Part shown: in pieces, positions 51,648-60,157 of the stretch
How positions within the stretch are numbered: the first letter of the stretch is position 1
Layout: every line of letters starts with the position of its first letter
Assembly (NCBI GenBank): GCA_017848795.1
Contig: JAFIHG010000019.1
Span: forward strand, 34,302-98,301
Direction: 5' to 3'
Length of the DNA: 64,000 nt
From: Candidatus Nanopelagicales bacterium
GTDB taxonomy: Bacteria; Actinomycetota; Actinomycetes; S36-B12; CAIYMF01
Translations under genes and position numbers: made by a program
The notes under the pieces: generated by a model
What the model saw: only the letters and a program-made list of their open reading frames with translations
Databases searched by the model: none
What the model was told of the DNA's origin: nothing

Positions 51648-53123
51648 TCAGGGGACCGGCCAGGTGTGGACCGGCTCGTTGCTGTGCATGTGCTCGACGT
51701 ACGCCAGGGTCATCCGGCGCAGGGCCTCGCCACGAGCGCATCCCGCGGCTTCGAAGTGGCGGACCGTGGCGACCTGCCAGGCTGCGCCGTTGCGTCCCGA
51801 CAGGCAACGGTCACGGACGATGCCGAGCATCCGTTCGCGTACCTGGTCATCGACGCCCCACTCGCGCAGACCCTCGTGCGCGAGCGGCAGCAGCCGGCGC
51901 AGCACCAGTTCGCTGACGGCGAGCTCGCCGTCGCCGGGCCAGTAGACGGCGGCGTCCAGACCGTCGACCGCGGCGCGGGTGAAGTTCTCCTCCGCCGCAC
52001 CGAAGGACATCTGCGACCACACCGGCCGGTCGGCGTACGCCAGCGCGCGCAGCGCACCGAAGTAGAAGGCGCCGTTGGCGAGGATGTCGATGACGGTGGG
52101 CCCGGCCGGCAGCACGCGGTTCTCGACGCGCAGGTGGGGCATCCCGTCCACCACGTCGTACACCGGACGGTTCCAGCGCCAGATCGTCCCGTTGTGCAGC
52201 CGCAGCTCGGCGAGCGACGGCGTACCGCCCGTCTCCAGGACGGCGAGCGGGTCCTCCTCGTCGAGCACGGGCAGCAGGGCCGGGAAGTAGCGGGCGTTCT
52301 CCTCGAAGAGGTCAAAGACGCTGGTGATCCAGCGTTCCCCGAACCACACACGCGGCCGTACGCCCTGCGCCTTGAGCTCGTCCTGCCTGGTGTCGGCCGC
52401 CTGCGCGAACAACGCGATCCGGGTCTCTCGCCACAGTTCCCGACCAAGGAAGTACGGGCTGTTCGCGCCGAGCGCGACCTGGGCGGCGGACAGGCACTGG
52501 GCGGCGTTCCAGTGCTGCGCGAACTCGTCGGGGCTCACCTGCAGGTGGAACTGCACGCTCGTACACGCCGCCTCGGGAAGGATCGAGTCCGCCCAGGTCT
52601 CCAGGTTCTCCACCCCGCGGATGCGGATCTGCAGGTCCTCGCCCCGCGCGAGCAGCACCTGCTCGTCCAGCAGCGCGTAGCGAGGGTTGGCGCTGATCGC
52701 GTCCAACGTCAGGTGGCCGTCCTCGAGCGTCGGCAGGATGCCGATCATCACCATGCCCGCGCCGACGTCCTGCGCGCGTGCGTTCGCGGCGTTCAGTGCG
52801 GTCCGCACGTCCGACTCGTAGCCGTACGCGCCCTCCCCGACCAGCGTGCGGGGCGGCACGTTGATCTCCAGGTTGAACTGGCCGAGCTCGGTCTGGAACG
52901 CCGGGTCGCCGATCCGTTCGAGCACCTCGGCGTTGCGCAGCGCCGGGCGGCCCTGGCCGTCGACGAGGTTGAGCTCCACCTCCATGCCGGTCATGGGGAC
53001 TTCGAAGTCGAAGCGGGACTCGGCGAGCATGCGGGCGAACACGTCCAAGCAGCGTTGGACCTTCTCGCGGTACCGCTGGCGGTCCTCCCGGGTGAAGGTG
53101 CGCGCCCGGACCTCGTCTCCCAT
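51648..53123 (-). CDS. Glutamate-cysteine ligase family protein
   Basis: A 491-residue ATP-dependent ligase of the GCS2 type. It shows MEVELNLVDGQGRPALRN (the acidic metal-binding start), ELGQFNLEINVPPR, CTSVQFHLQVSPDEFAQHWN and LRVENRVLPAGPTVID. Actinobacteria mostly make mycothiol, not glutathione, so gamma-glutamylcysteine formed here could feed ergothioneine synthesis (EgtA) or another acceptor; no egt genes are adjacent. The methyltransferase gene lies four bases upstream. Confidence 0.85.
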   Translation of the reverse strand: MGDEVRARTFTREDRQRYREKVQRCLDVFARMLAESRFDFEVPMTGMEVELNLVDGQGRPALRNAEVLERIGDPAFQTELGQFNLEINVPPRTLVGEGAYGYESDVRTALNAANARAQDVGAGMVMIGILPTLEDGHLTLDAISANPRYALLDEQVLLARGEDLQIRIRGVENLETWADSILPEAACTSVQFHLQVSPDEFAQHWNAAQCLSAAQVALGANSPYFLGRELWRETRIALFAQAADTRQDELKAQGVRPRVWFGERWITSVFDLFEENARYFPALLPVLDEEDPLAVLETGGTPSLAELRLHNGTIWRWNRPVYDVVDGMPHLRVENRVLPAGPTVIDILANGAFYFGALRALAYADRPVWSQMSFGAAEENFTRAAVDGLDAAVYWPGDGELAVSELVLRRLLPLAHEGLREWGVDDQVRERMLGIVRDRCLSGRNGAAWQVATVRHFEAAGCARGEALRRMTLAYVEHMHSNEPVHTWPVP

Positions 53124-53127
53124 ACGG

Positions 53128-53730
53128 TCAGCCTGCCGTAGCCCCGCCGGTCGCGTGGGCCACTAGCAGCAGATCGATCGCGGTCCCGTCGGGGGTCTCG
53201 CGGTGCACCCGCTCGCACCGCTCCACCTGCAGGTCTGGTACGGCGGCGGCGATCTCGTCCGGGTCGTGCAGGATCGCTGGGTCCTGGGGACCGCCCACAC
53301 CGTGCGCGAGGTTGGTCCGATCGTGGCCCAGCACGATCAGCCGACCGCCGGGTGCGAGCGAGCCCGCGCAGCGGGCCAGCACCTCGGCCATCGCCGGGCG
53401 GGGAAGGTGCAGGTAGAGGACCGCGACCAGGTCGTACGTGCCCGTGCCGAGGTCCGCGGTGGTGACGTCCGCCACGACCCAGTCGATGTGCAGCCCGGCG
53501 GCCTCGGCCCGTTTCCTGCCCTTGTCGACCCCGACCGAGGAGAAATCGACGGCCGTGACCTGCCAGCCCCGTTCGGCGAGCCAGTGCGCGGTACGACCCT
53601 CGCCGGCCGCGACGTCGAGCGCACGACCCGGCGGCAGGCCGCCTGTCAGCTCGGCGAAGAGCTGGTTCGGCCCGGCCGACCACACGAAGGGCGCCGCTGC
53701 GTACCGCTCGTCCCAGTCGGTGGCTTCCAC
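53128..53730 (-). CDS. Class I SAM-dependent methyltransferase
   Basis: A 200-residue methyltransferase: N-terminal WDERYAAAPFVWSAGPNQLF, SAM-binding ALDVAAGEGRTAHWLAERGW, VTAVDFSSVGVDKG, and DLVAVLYLHLP for motif IV. It belongs to the TehB/UbiE-like small methyltransferases; the acceptor is unknown. It is the first gene of a pair with the glutamate-cysteine ligase, four bases apart, so a thiol or amino-acid derived substrate is conceivable. Confidence 0.87.
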   Translation of the reverse strand: MEATDWDERYAAAPFVWSAGPNQLFAELTGGLPPGRALDVAAGEGRTAHWLAERGWQVTAVDFSSVGVDKGRKRAEAAGLHIDWVVADVTTADLGTGTYDLVAVLYLHLPRPAMAEVLARCAGSLAPGGRLIVLGHDRTNLAHGVGGPQDPAILHDPDEIAAAVPDLQVERCERVHRETPDGTAIDLLLVAHATGGATAG

Positions 53731-53848
53731 GTGCAGTACGTTACGGCGTCACACTCCACCGGGCCGAGGCCCCGGAGAATCGAATGTGCAACGTCGTCGA
53801 CGGCCGGATAGCGTCGATCTGCGGGGCAGTACCAGGACGGGAGAGCGC

Positions 53849-54781
53849 GTGATCGAGGTAAGCGGGCTGACGAAGCGCTTCGGCAACACCCTCGCCGTGG
53901 ACGACCTCACGTTCAACGTGCGGGAGGGTGTCGTCACCGGCTTCCTCGGACCCAACGGTGCCGGAAAGTCGACGACGATGCGCCTCATCCTCGGGCTCGA
54001 CCGGCCGACGGCAGGGACCGCGTGCGTCGACGGGCGCTCGTACGGCTCGCTGCCCGGACCGCTGTACGAAGTCGGCGCGCTGCTCGATGCGAAGGACGTG
54101 CACGGCGGACGTACCGCGCGAAACCACCTGCGGGCGTTGGCGCAGAGCAACGGGATCCCCGTACGGCGCGTGGACGAGGTGCTGGAGATGACCGGCATCG
54201 AGTCGGTCGCGGACAAGCGCATCAAGGGCTTCTCGCTCGGCATGTCGCAGCGCCTCGGCATCGCAGCGGCGCTGCTGGGGGATCCGCGGGTGCTGATGCT
54301 CGACGAGCCGGTCAACGGCCTGGACCCCGAAGGCATCCTCTGGATGCGCAACTTCCTGCGCTACCTGGCCTCGCAGGGCCGCACCGTCTTCGTGTCGAGC
54401 CACCTGATGTCCGAGATGGCGCTCACCGCCGACCACCTGGTGGTGATCGGGCGGGGACGGCTGATGGCCGACGTGAGCACCAAGGAGTTCATCGAGCAGA
54501 ACACCAGCCGGACCGTGCGCGTCCGCTCGCCGCAGTTGAGCCGGCTGGCGGAGGTGCTGAGACGAAAGGGCGTCTCGTTCGAGCCCAACGGTGAGTTCCT
54601 CGACGTCAGAGATGCGACGTGCGCGCAGGTCGGGGACCTGGCCGCCGAGAACCAGCTCCCGATCCACGAGCTTTTCGAGCAGCGTGCCTCGTTGGAGGAG
54701 GCCTTCATGGAACTCACGCGCGAGAGCGTCCAGTACCACGCCGAGGTCGGTGCCGGCGCGACATCGGAGGTGTCCTCGTGA
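53849..54781 (+). CDS. ABC exporter ATP-binding protein
   Basis: A 310-residue ABC-2-type ATPase. Walker A is GPNGAGKSTTMRLILG near residue 37, signature FSLGMSQRLGIAAALLG, Walker B VLMLDEPVNGLDP, H-loop VSSHLMSEM. The C-terminal 90 residues are the DrrA-like extension. It pairs with the permease gene by a four-base stop/start overlap and is followed by a PadR regulator, the usual drug or peptide export set. Confidence 0.9.
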   Translation: MIEVSGLTKRFGNTLAVDDLTFNVREGVVTGFLGPNGAGKSTTMRLILGLDRPTAGTACVDGRSYGSLPGPLYEVGALLDAKDVHGGRTARNHLRALAQSNGIPVRRVDEVLEMTGIESVADKRIKGFSLGMSQRLGIAAALLGDPRVLMLDEPVNGLDPEGILWMRNFLRYLASQGRTVFVSSHLMSEMALTADHLVVIGRGRLMADVSTKEFIEQNTSRTVRVRSPQLSRLAEVLRRKGVSFEPNGEFLDVRDATCAQVGDLAAENQLPIHELFEQRASLEEAFMELTRESVQYHAEVGAGATSEVSS

Positions 54782-55596
54782 GTACGGCAGTGCAGTCCGT
54801 GTCGCCGATGCAACCGCCGACCAAGGCGAGTCTGCCGAACGTCATCCGTTCCGAATGGACCAAGTTCTGGTCGGTCCGCTCGACCATATGGACGCTGGTG
54901 CTGCTGGTCGTGCTGACGGCCGGGTTCGGTGCGTTGATCTGCTGGGGTGTGGAGACCTCGGCCCAGCACGGCGAGCCGCAGCCCGCAGGTATCGACGCAA
55001 CGGCTGTGAGCCTGGCCGGGATCACGTTCTCCCAACTCGCCGTCGCGGTTCTCGGTGTCCTCGTCATCAGTGCCGAGTACTCGACCGGCGGCATCCGGAC
55101 CTCGCTGACCGCCGTCCCCAGCCGGCCGCGGCTGCTGCTCGCCAAGGCGATCGTCCTCGGGGTGGTGAGCCTGGTCGTCGGGGTGATCACCTCGTTCGTC
55201 ACGTTCTTCGTCGGCCAGGCGATTCTCGGCATCGCCGGGATCGGCACCAGCCTGGGCGAGCCCGGGGCCCTGCGGGCGGTGTTCGGCGGCGGGCTCTACA
55301 TCTTCGCGAGCGCGATGTTCGGGTTTGCGCTGGGAACCCTGCTGCGGCACACCGCCGGATCGATCACCGTTGCCGTGGCGCTGCTGTTCGTGATCCCGCC
55401 TTTCCTGAACCTGTTGCCCGGGGAGTGGGGAAAGACGGTGCGGGAGTACTTCACCAGCAACGCCGGCTCGCAGATCGTGTCGGCCACGCCACAGCCCGAG
55501 GCGTTGTCGCCCTGGTACGGCTACCTGGTGTTCAGCATCTGGTGGCTCGCCATCCTTCTTGTCGGTGCCTGGCTGATGAACCGCCGCGACGCCTGA
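54778..55596 (+). CDS. ABC exporter permease
   Basis: A 272-residue membrane protein with six hydrophobic segments. It has the typical start NVIRSEWTKFWSVRSTIWTL and the ISAEYSTGGIRTSLTAVPSR segment of ABC-2 permeases (DUF4133-free, ABC2_membrane_3-like). GTG overlaps the ATPase stop. Substrate unknown; efflux of a peptide or antibiotic is the common role. Confidence 0.87.
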   Translation: MSTAVQSVSPMQPPTKASLPNVIRSEWTKFWSVRSTIWTLVLLVVLTAGFGALICWGVETSAQHGEPQPAGIDATAVSLAGITFSQLAVAVLGVLVISAEYSTGGIRTSLTAVPSRPRLLLAKAIVLGVVSLVVGVITSFVTFFVGQAILGIAGIGTSLGEPGALRAVFGGGLYIFASAMFGFALGTLLRHTAGSITVAVALLFVIPPFLNLLPGEWGKTVREYFTSNAGSQIVSATPQPEALSPWYGYLVFSIWWLAILLVGAWLMNRRDA

Positions 55597-55659
55597 CCTC
55601 TCGGACCGGTCGCTTCCCGCCCCACGGCAACGCCACAGGTGGGAGTCGGCTGTTGCAAT

Positions 55660-55676
55660 AGTGTGTCTTACACAGT
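55660..55676. promoter_or_regulatory. Likely PadR operator
   Basis: AGTGTGT-ctt-ACACAGT is symmetric at six of seven pairs and ends three bases before the PadR start codon. TTGCAA at 55654 could be the -35 region. PadR proteins usually repress their own gene from such sites. Confidence 0.5.
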
Positions 55677-55679
55677 AAT

Positions 55680-56021
55680 GTGTCGCAGGTGAGCGACGAA
55701 GGACTCGAGACGCACCTGCAGGAGTTGCGGCGCGGCACCGTGGTACTCGCGTGCCTGCGCCTGCTGCGGACGCCCGAGTACGGCTATCGCTTGCTCGAAG
55801 AACTGAACGCCCGCGGGTTCGAGACGGACACCAACACGCTCTACCCGCTACTGCGACGGCTCGAGAAGCAGGGTCACCTGACGAGCGACTGGAACACCGA
55901 CCAGACCCGGCCCCGCAAGTTCTACCGGACAAGTGCGCGGGGCGCGCGCCTTGCCGCTGCACTCACCGACGACTTCCGCGCCGTCGCCGATGCCATCGAC
56001 CACCTCCCCGCAAAGGCCTGA
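55680..56021 (+). CDS. PadR-family transcriptional regulator
   Basis: A 113-residue winged-helix protein: LRRGTVVLACLRLLRTPEYG, then YRLLEELNARGFETDTNTLY with PLLRRLEKQGHLTSDW and RPRKFYRTSARG. This is the compact PadR/s2 type. It lies between the ABC exporter and a permease-prefix membrane protein, so it probably represses one or both, sensing an exported compound. GTG at 55680 or 55689. Confidence 0.9.
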   Translation: MSQVSDEGLETHLQELRRGTVVLACLRLLRTPEYGYRLLEELNARGFETDTNTLYPLLRRLEKQGHLTSDWNTDQTRPRKFYRTSARGARLAAALTDDFRAVADAIDHLPAKA

Positions 56022-56023
56022 TC

Positions 56024-56965
56024 ATGCAAACGCCGACCCTGACCGAGCGGTATATCTCTGCAGCGCTCCGTACAGTGCCAGAGGAGCAGCGCGCCGACAT
56101 CGCGGCCGAGCTGCGGGCGTCGATCGCGGATCAGATCGACGCCCGTACCAACGAGGGAGTCGCTCCTGACCGTGCGGAACGCGATGCTCTGACCGATCTC
56201 GGCGACCCCGACGTGCTGGCGGCCGGCTACACCGAACGCCAACTCTGGCTGGTCGGTCCGCGCTACTACCTCGACTGGTTGCGCCTTCTCAAGCTGCTGT
56301 TGTGGATCGTCCTGCCGTGCGCCGGCCTCGGAGTTGCGGTCGCCAACACCATCTCGGGCGCGACGTTCGGGGAGGTGATCGGCGCGAGCGTCGCCGTCGT
56401 GCTCCAGGCCGCGCTGCACGTGGTGTTCTGGTCGACGCTCGTCTTCGTGGTCCTCGAACGGACCGGGCACGAGACCATGACGGCTGGTCCGTGGACGCCT
56501 GACCGGTTGCCTACGGTGCGGCAGAGCGGTGCGGGACTCGGCGAGATGGTGACGGCCATCATGTTCCTCCTGTTCGGTGCTGCAGCCGTCCTGTGGGACC
56601 ACACCATCGGCTTCGCGCCGGCGCACCGCGGCTTGTCGTTCCTCGCCCCCGATCTCTGGCCCGGTTGGATCACCGCGCTGTTCGCCCTGCTGGCGCTCCA
56701 GGCGATCGTGTACATCGCGGTCTACGCCCGGAGGCGTTGGACGGTGCGCCTGGCCGTCGCCAACGGGTTGCTCAACCTGGCGGTCGCTGCACCGGTGCTC
56801 TGGCTCCTGTCCCAGGGGCGCCTGCTGAACACGGACTTCTGGCCCACGGTCGCGTCGGGTACGGACACCGGCGAGGTCGGGAACGTCGTCAACGTGCTTG
56901 TCGCTTTCGGCGTCGTCGTGATCGCGGTCTGGGACACGATCGATGTTGCGCGGAAGGCGAGGTGA
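56024..56965 (+). CDS. Membrane protein with N-terminal HAAS/permease-prefix domain
   Basis: A 313-residue protein. Residues 1-75 form the helical HAAS-like domain (TERYISAALRTVPEEQRADI, ELRASIADQIDAR, LGDPDVLAAGYTERQLWLVG) that in other proteins partners PadR regulators. The rest holds about six transmembrane helices. It starts two bases after the PadR stop, so the pair is coupled. The likely role is membrane sensing or control of PadR; known for HAAS proteins in general, not shown here. Confidence 0.82.
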   Translation: MQTPTLTERYISAALRTVPEEQRADIAAELRASIADQIDARTNEGVAPDRAERDALTDLGDPDVLAAGYTERQLWLVGPRYYLDWLRLLKLLLWIVLPCAGLGVAVANTISGATFGEVIGASVAVVLQAALHVVFWSTLVFVVLERTGHETMTAGPWTPDRLPTVRQSGAGLGEMVTAIMFLLFGAAAVLWDHTIGFAPAHRGLSFLAPDLWPGWITALFALLALQAIVYIAVYARRRWTVRLAVANGLLNLAVAAPVLWLLSQGRLLNTDFWPTVASGTDTGEVGNVVNVLVAFGVVVIAVWDTIDVARKAR

Positions 56966-57088
56966 CCACGACTCGACGTCGCGGGCCGCTCCGAGCAGGA
57001 CCGCAGCGCCCGGGCCTCTGGCGCGGTGCTCGGACGCGGTCCATGCTGCAGTGGAGGCCGGAAAGCGTTGTGATGGGAGTCGGCGCGG

Positions 57089-57850
57089 ATGGGGTGGGAC
57101 GAGTACCGGTACCGGGTGGTGCAGAGCCGACGGGTGACTCCCGTCGTCCAGCAGCTGGAACTGGAACCGGAGGACGCCGCCATGGCGTACCGGCCCGGTC
57201 AGTACGTGTTGCTGAGCGACGTCGACTTCCGGATGCCGCAGCGCTCGTACTCGCTCGCCAACGCTCCGCGGCCGGATGGCGGGGTGCGCCTGCTCGTGAC
57301 GCGGGTGCCGGGCGGCCCGACGAGCTGCTGGGTCCACGACCGGTTGGCGGTCGGCGAGACCGTGCTGCTGAACGGCCCGTACGGCACGTTCGTCCTTGAC
57401 CCTGGAGCATCGGGACCGGTGCTGCTCCTCGCAGCCGGGTCGGGGCTCGCGCCGGTGCGCGCCCTCGCGGAGTTCCTCCTGCACGAGCAGCGTGCGCGCC
57501 CTGTCACGCTGTTCTTCTCCGCGCGCACCGCTGCCGACAGCATCGACCACGAGCTGCTCGGAGCATGGGATGGGCAGCACCCGGAGTTCCGGTACCTGCG
57601 CACGTTGACCCGGGTGCCCGGTGCGCCGGCACACCCGCACGTCCCGGACCTGCTCGGCGACGCGGTCGGCGACCTCACCGGCTGGGAGGTCTACGCCTCG
57701 GGGCCGCCAGGATTCGTCCGGGCGTGCGCGGCGGCTGCCGAGGTACTCGGCGCCGACCCGGCACGGATCCACACCGAGGAGTTCTTCGCCGATCCCCAAC
57801 CGTGGACCGGTACGGCGCCGGCAGCTGTGAGCCCGGAGGCCGCGCGGTGA
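57089..57850 (+). CDS. FAD/NAD(P)-binding oxidoreductase (ferredoxin-NADP reductase fold)
   Basis: A 253-residue flavin reductase. FAD motif MPQRSYSLANAP, the pyrophosphate segment NGPYGTFVLD, NAD(P) motif LLAAGSGLAPVRALAEFLL, and the C-terminal YASGPPGFV are present. No 2Fe-2S domain is attached, so electrons pass to a separate acceptor. Its stop overlaps the start of the cobalamin adenosyltransferase, making a cob(II)alamin reductase role plausible, since that enzyme needs Co(I). Confidence 0.85.
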   Translation: MGWDEYRYRVVQSRRVTPVVQQLELEPEDAAMAYRPGQYVLLSDVDFRMPQRSYSLANAPRPDGGVRLLVTRVPGGPTSCWVHDRLAVGETVLLNGPYGTFVLDPGASGPVLLLAAGSGLAPVRALAEFLLHEQRARPVTLFFSARTAADSIDHELLGAWDGQHPEFRYLRTLTRVPGAPAHPHVPDLLGDAVGDLTGWEVYASGPPGFVRACAAAAEVLGADPARIHTEEFFADPQPWTGTAPAAVSPEAAR

Positions 57851-58407
57851 GCGAGTCCCGGATCTACACCAAGCTCGGTGACGACGGCAGTACGGGTCTG
57901 CTGTTCGGCGGCCGCGTGGCCAAGGACGACCCGCTCGTGGACACCGTCGGCGCCGTCGACGAGGCGGTCGCCGCACTGGGGATCGCTCGCGCTGGGACGG
58001 CGGACGACGCGCTCGCTGCGGCGATCCTGCAGATCCAGCGCGACCTTTTCGTGGTCGCCGCCGATCTGGCCGCCAATCCGCGTGCCCGCGACCGCCTCGT
58101 ACCGGGTGTCTCGCTGGTGACGCCGCAGCAGACCGCTCGGATCGAGCACGACATCGACGAACTGGTCAGGGTCCGACCGCTGCGGCCGGTATTCGTGGTG
58201 CCGGGGGCGAATCCGGTCTCCGCCGCCTTGGATCTCGCCCGCACGGTCGTCCGCCGCGCCGAGCGTCGCCTGGTGGCCGTGCGCACGGGTCGTACGGCTG
58301 ACACGCACGCGCAGGTGCTCGCGTACCTGAACCGGGTGTCCGACCTGCTGTACGTCCTGGCGCGGCACGCCGCCGGCGACCACGAGGAACCGGTGAGCCA
58401 CGACTAG
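57847..58407 (+). CDS. pduO: PduO-type cob(I)alamin adenosyltransferase
   Basis: Transfers adenosyl from ATP to cob(I)alamin, making coenzyme B12. The 186-residue length is standard. The N-terminus IYTKLGDDGSTGLLFGGRVAK contains the ATP loop of PduO enzymes (residues 6-26), and DLFVVAADLA, RIEHDIDEL, VVPGANPVSAALDLARTVVR, RRAERR and LNRVSDLLYVLAR complete the family pattern. GTG overlaps the reductase stop. It complements the cobalt importer at 21-24 kb. Confidence 0.93.
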   Translation: MSESRIYTKLGDDGSTGLLFGGRVAKDDPLVDTVGAVDEAVAALGIARAGTADDALAAAILQIQRDLFVVAADLAANPRARDRLVPGVSLVTPQQTARIEHDIDELVRVRPLRPVFVVPGANPVSAALDLARTVVRRAERRLVAVRTGRTADTHAQVLAYLNRVSDLLYVLARHAAGDHEEPVSHD

Positions 58408-58497
58408 TGCGTGACGATCGGCTTCACCTGGCTTGCCGCGCTCGCTGTCCGGGCGGCGGCTGGACCTGGCGAGAGTAGGCGCGCTGGCGAATGCCGG

Positions 58498-59022
58498 TCA
58501 GGCCGGATCGGGCAACAGGTCCGCGAACCGGTCCAGGTGCAGCGGCCAGCCGCGCGGGCTGCCGAAGGCCATCACGACCGCTTCCCAGCCCGGGCCGTGG
58601 CGGTCGATGTTCCGGTGCTCGATGCTCACCGTCGTCCGCTCAGGACCGTCGGCGACGAACGCGATCTCCACCTCGCTCGTCCGGTCCGGGTCCGGTTCGA
58701 GTTGGAACCGTGGGCTGATGTCCCAGCTCAGCACGACACGGTGCGGCGGGTCGTAGGCGAGCACGCGCCCCCAACGCACGGTGCTGCCGTCTGCACCGCA
58801 GTCGTACGCGTCGCCGCCGGCGCGCGGCTCGATGACCGTCCGGGAGACCGGTGAGCCGAGGAAGTTGTGCTCCGGCGGCTTGATCTCGCTGAAACGCTCG
58901 GTGAAGACGGTGAACGCGACCTCGACGGGCGCGACCACCGTGCGCTCGCAGCGCACCCGCGGCGCTGTGTCCGCTGCGTCACCGTCGTCCCTGCCCTGCC
59001 CGTGCTGGTGCTCGTCGCTCAT
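58498..59022 (-). CDS. SRPBCC/AHSA1-like domain protein
   Basis: A 174-residue helix-grip fold protein: VEVAFTVFTERFSEIKPPEHN, GGDAYDCGADGSTVRWGRV, LAYDPPHRVVLSWDISPRF and EIAFVADGPERTTVSIEHRN follow the START/AHSA1 pattern. ATG 59022 skips a low-complexity upstream stretch. Often such proteins bind hydrophobic ligands or act as stress-related chaperone cofactors; ligand unknown. Confidence 0.85.
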   Translation of the reverse strand: MSDEHQHGQGRDDGDAADTAPRVRCERTVVAPVEVAFTVFTERFSEIKPPEHNFLGSPVSRTVIEPRAGGDAYDCGADGSTVRWGRVLAYDPPHRVVLSWDISPRFQLEPDPDRTSEVEIAFVADGPERTTVSIEHRNIDRHGPGWEAVVMAFGSPRGWPLHLDRFADLLPDPA

Positions 59023-59059
59023 GGCCCCCAACCCCGCTCGTCGACGACATGGCCGGCGA

Positions 59060-59239
59060 TCAGCCGGCTGACCCGCTCTGCGGAGCATAGCCACCGGCTG
59101 GGCCCGCGGGGGACGGTCCGCCGTACGGGGGGCGACCGTGCGTGCGCGGCTCACGTGAGCCGCGCCGGCGGGCGACGGCCGCGGCGAGCTTCGAGGGGAC
59201 TGGTGGCCAGAGCAGCCGAAGAGCCGTCAGTGCGCCCAT
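59060..59239 (-). CDS. Questionable 59-residue protein downstream of tRNA-His
   Basis: An ATG at 59239 opens a 59-codon frame. The first 20 residues are hydrophobic with Pro (TALRLLWPPVPSKLAAAVA), then Arg, then a Gly/Pro-rich tail. It could be a small membrane-associated protein, but no ribosome site is seen and GC bias leaves open frames by chance. The rest of this 240-base gap shows nothing else. Confidence 0.3.
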   Translation of the reverse strand: MGALTALRLLWPPVPSKLAAAVARRRGSREPRTHGRPPYGGPSPAGPAGGYAPQSGSAG

Positions 59240-59262
59240 CGAGCTGCTCGGACTCGGCGTGG

Positions 59263-59336
59263 GGTGAGTGACGGGACTTGAACCCGCGGCCCCCTGGACC
59301 ACAACCAGGTGCTCTACCAGCTGAGCTACACCCACC
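59263..59336 (-). tRNA. tRNA-His (anticodon GUG)
   Basis: On the minus strand the acceptor GTGGGTG pairs with CACTCAC (one G-T pair), with an encoded extra G at -1 opposite discriminator C, the identity element of histidine tRNA. The anticodon arm CCTGG-TTGTGGT-CCAGG shows GTG. D-arm TAGCTCAGCTGGTAGAGCA and T-loop GTTCAAGTC are normal. Confidence 0.96.
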
Positions 59337-59404
59337 ATGCGCCGCGAGTGGTTGCGGCAGCCTGCAGTGTACTGGTCGCCGCGGCCTGCCTGTATCCGCG
59401 GCGC

Positions 59405-60067
59405 TCAGCCCGGCTGCGTCGCGGGACGGATCACGTGCTGGGCGGCGATCGCCCGTGCGGTCTCGGAGTCCGGCCCGGGCAGCGGTACGAACGTCGCGTC
59501 GCGGTAGTAGCGCAGCTCGGCGATCGACTCTCGGATGTCGGCGAGCGCGCGATGCCCGCCGTTCTTCGCCGGCGCCTGGAAGTAGACACGCGGGTACCAG
59601 CGCCGTACCAGCTCCTTGATCGACGAGACGTCGACGAGCCGGTAGTGCAGCGCCGCGTCCAGACGCGGCATGTCCCGCGCGATGAACCCGCGGTCGACGT
59701 AGACGCTGGAGCCGGCGAGCGGTGGGCGCCCCGGCTCAGGGACGTGACCGCGGATGTACGCGAGCACCGCGTCCTCGGCCGCCTCGAGGCTCCCCCCGTG
59801 CGGGATCTCGGTGATCAGTCCCGACGTGGTGTGCATCTCGCGCACCACGTCCGGCATCCCGGCGAACGCGTCCTCCGGCGGCTTGACGACCAGCGAGATC
59901 CCCTCGTCCAGCTCCGTGAGGTCGGACTCGGTGACGATGCAGGCGATCTCGACCAGCGCGTCGCGGCTCAGGTCGAGCCCGGTCATCTCGCAGTCGATCC
60001 AGACCATGCGATCGGTCGAACGCGGGGCGACGGACGGTGTGCTCGCTGCTCCGTCCGGGTCACCCAT
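59405..60067 (-). CDS. orn: Oligoribonuclease
   Basis: A 3'-5' exonuclease of the DEDDh class that degrades 2-5 nucleotide RNAs and pGpG. Motifs: MVWIDCEMTGLD (Exo I), MHTTSGL region, GSSVYVDRGFIARDMPRLDA (Exo II region, in pieces), VDVSSIKELVRRWYP, and KNGGHRALADIRESIAELRYY (Exo III with the catalytic His and Asp; read as HRALADIRESIAELR). ATG 60067 adds about 20 residues before MVWID; AGGGTGG precedes it. tRNA-His next to orn is a common actinobacterial arrangement. Confidence 0.94.
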   Translation of the reverse strand: MGDPDGAASTPSVAPRSTDRMVWIDCEMTGLDLSRDALVEIACIVTESDLTELDEGISLVVKPPEDAFAGMPDVVREMHTTSGLITEIPHGGSLEAAEDAVLAYIRGHVPEPGRPPLAGSSVYVDRGFIARDMPRLDAALHYRLVDVSSIKELVRRWYPRVYFQAPAKNGGHRALADIRESIAELRYYRDATFVPLPGPDSETARAIAAQHVIRPATQPG

Positions 60068-60157
60068 GGCGCCACCCTACGGGGCGCTGGCACTCGAAGG
60101 GGCGGCAGCGGTTCCGGTCGGGCTAAGGGCGGGCGGGCACCGTGCCGAGGAGACGGT

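Noticed and set aside
51648..53730. A natural-product or ergothioneine gene cluster
   Set aside because: Only a ligase and a small methyltransferase are present; no EgtB, EgtD or biosynthetic core gene lies nearby.
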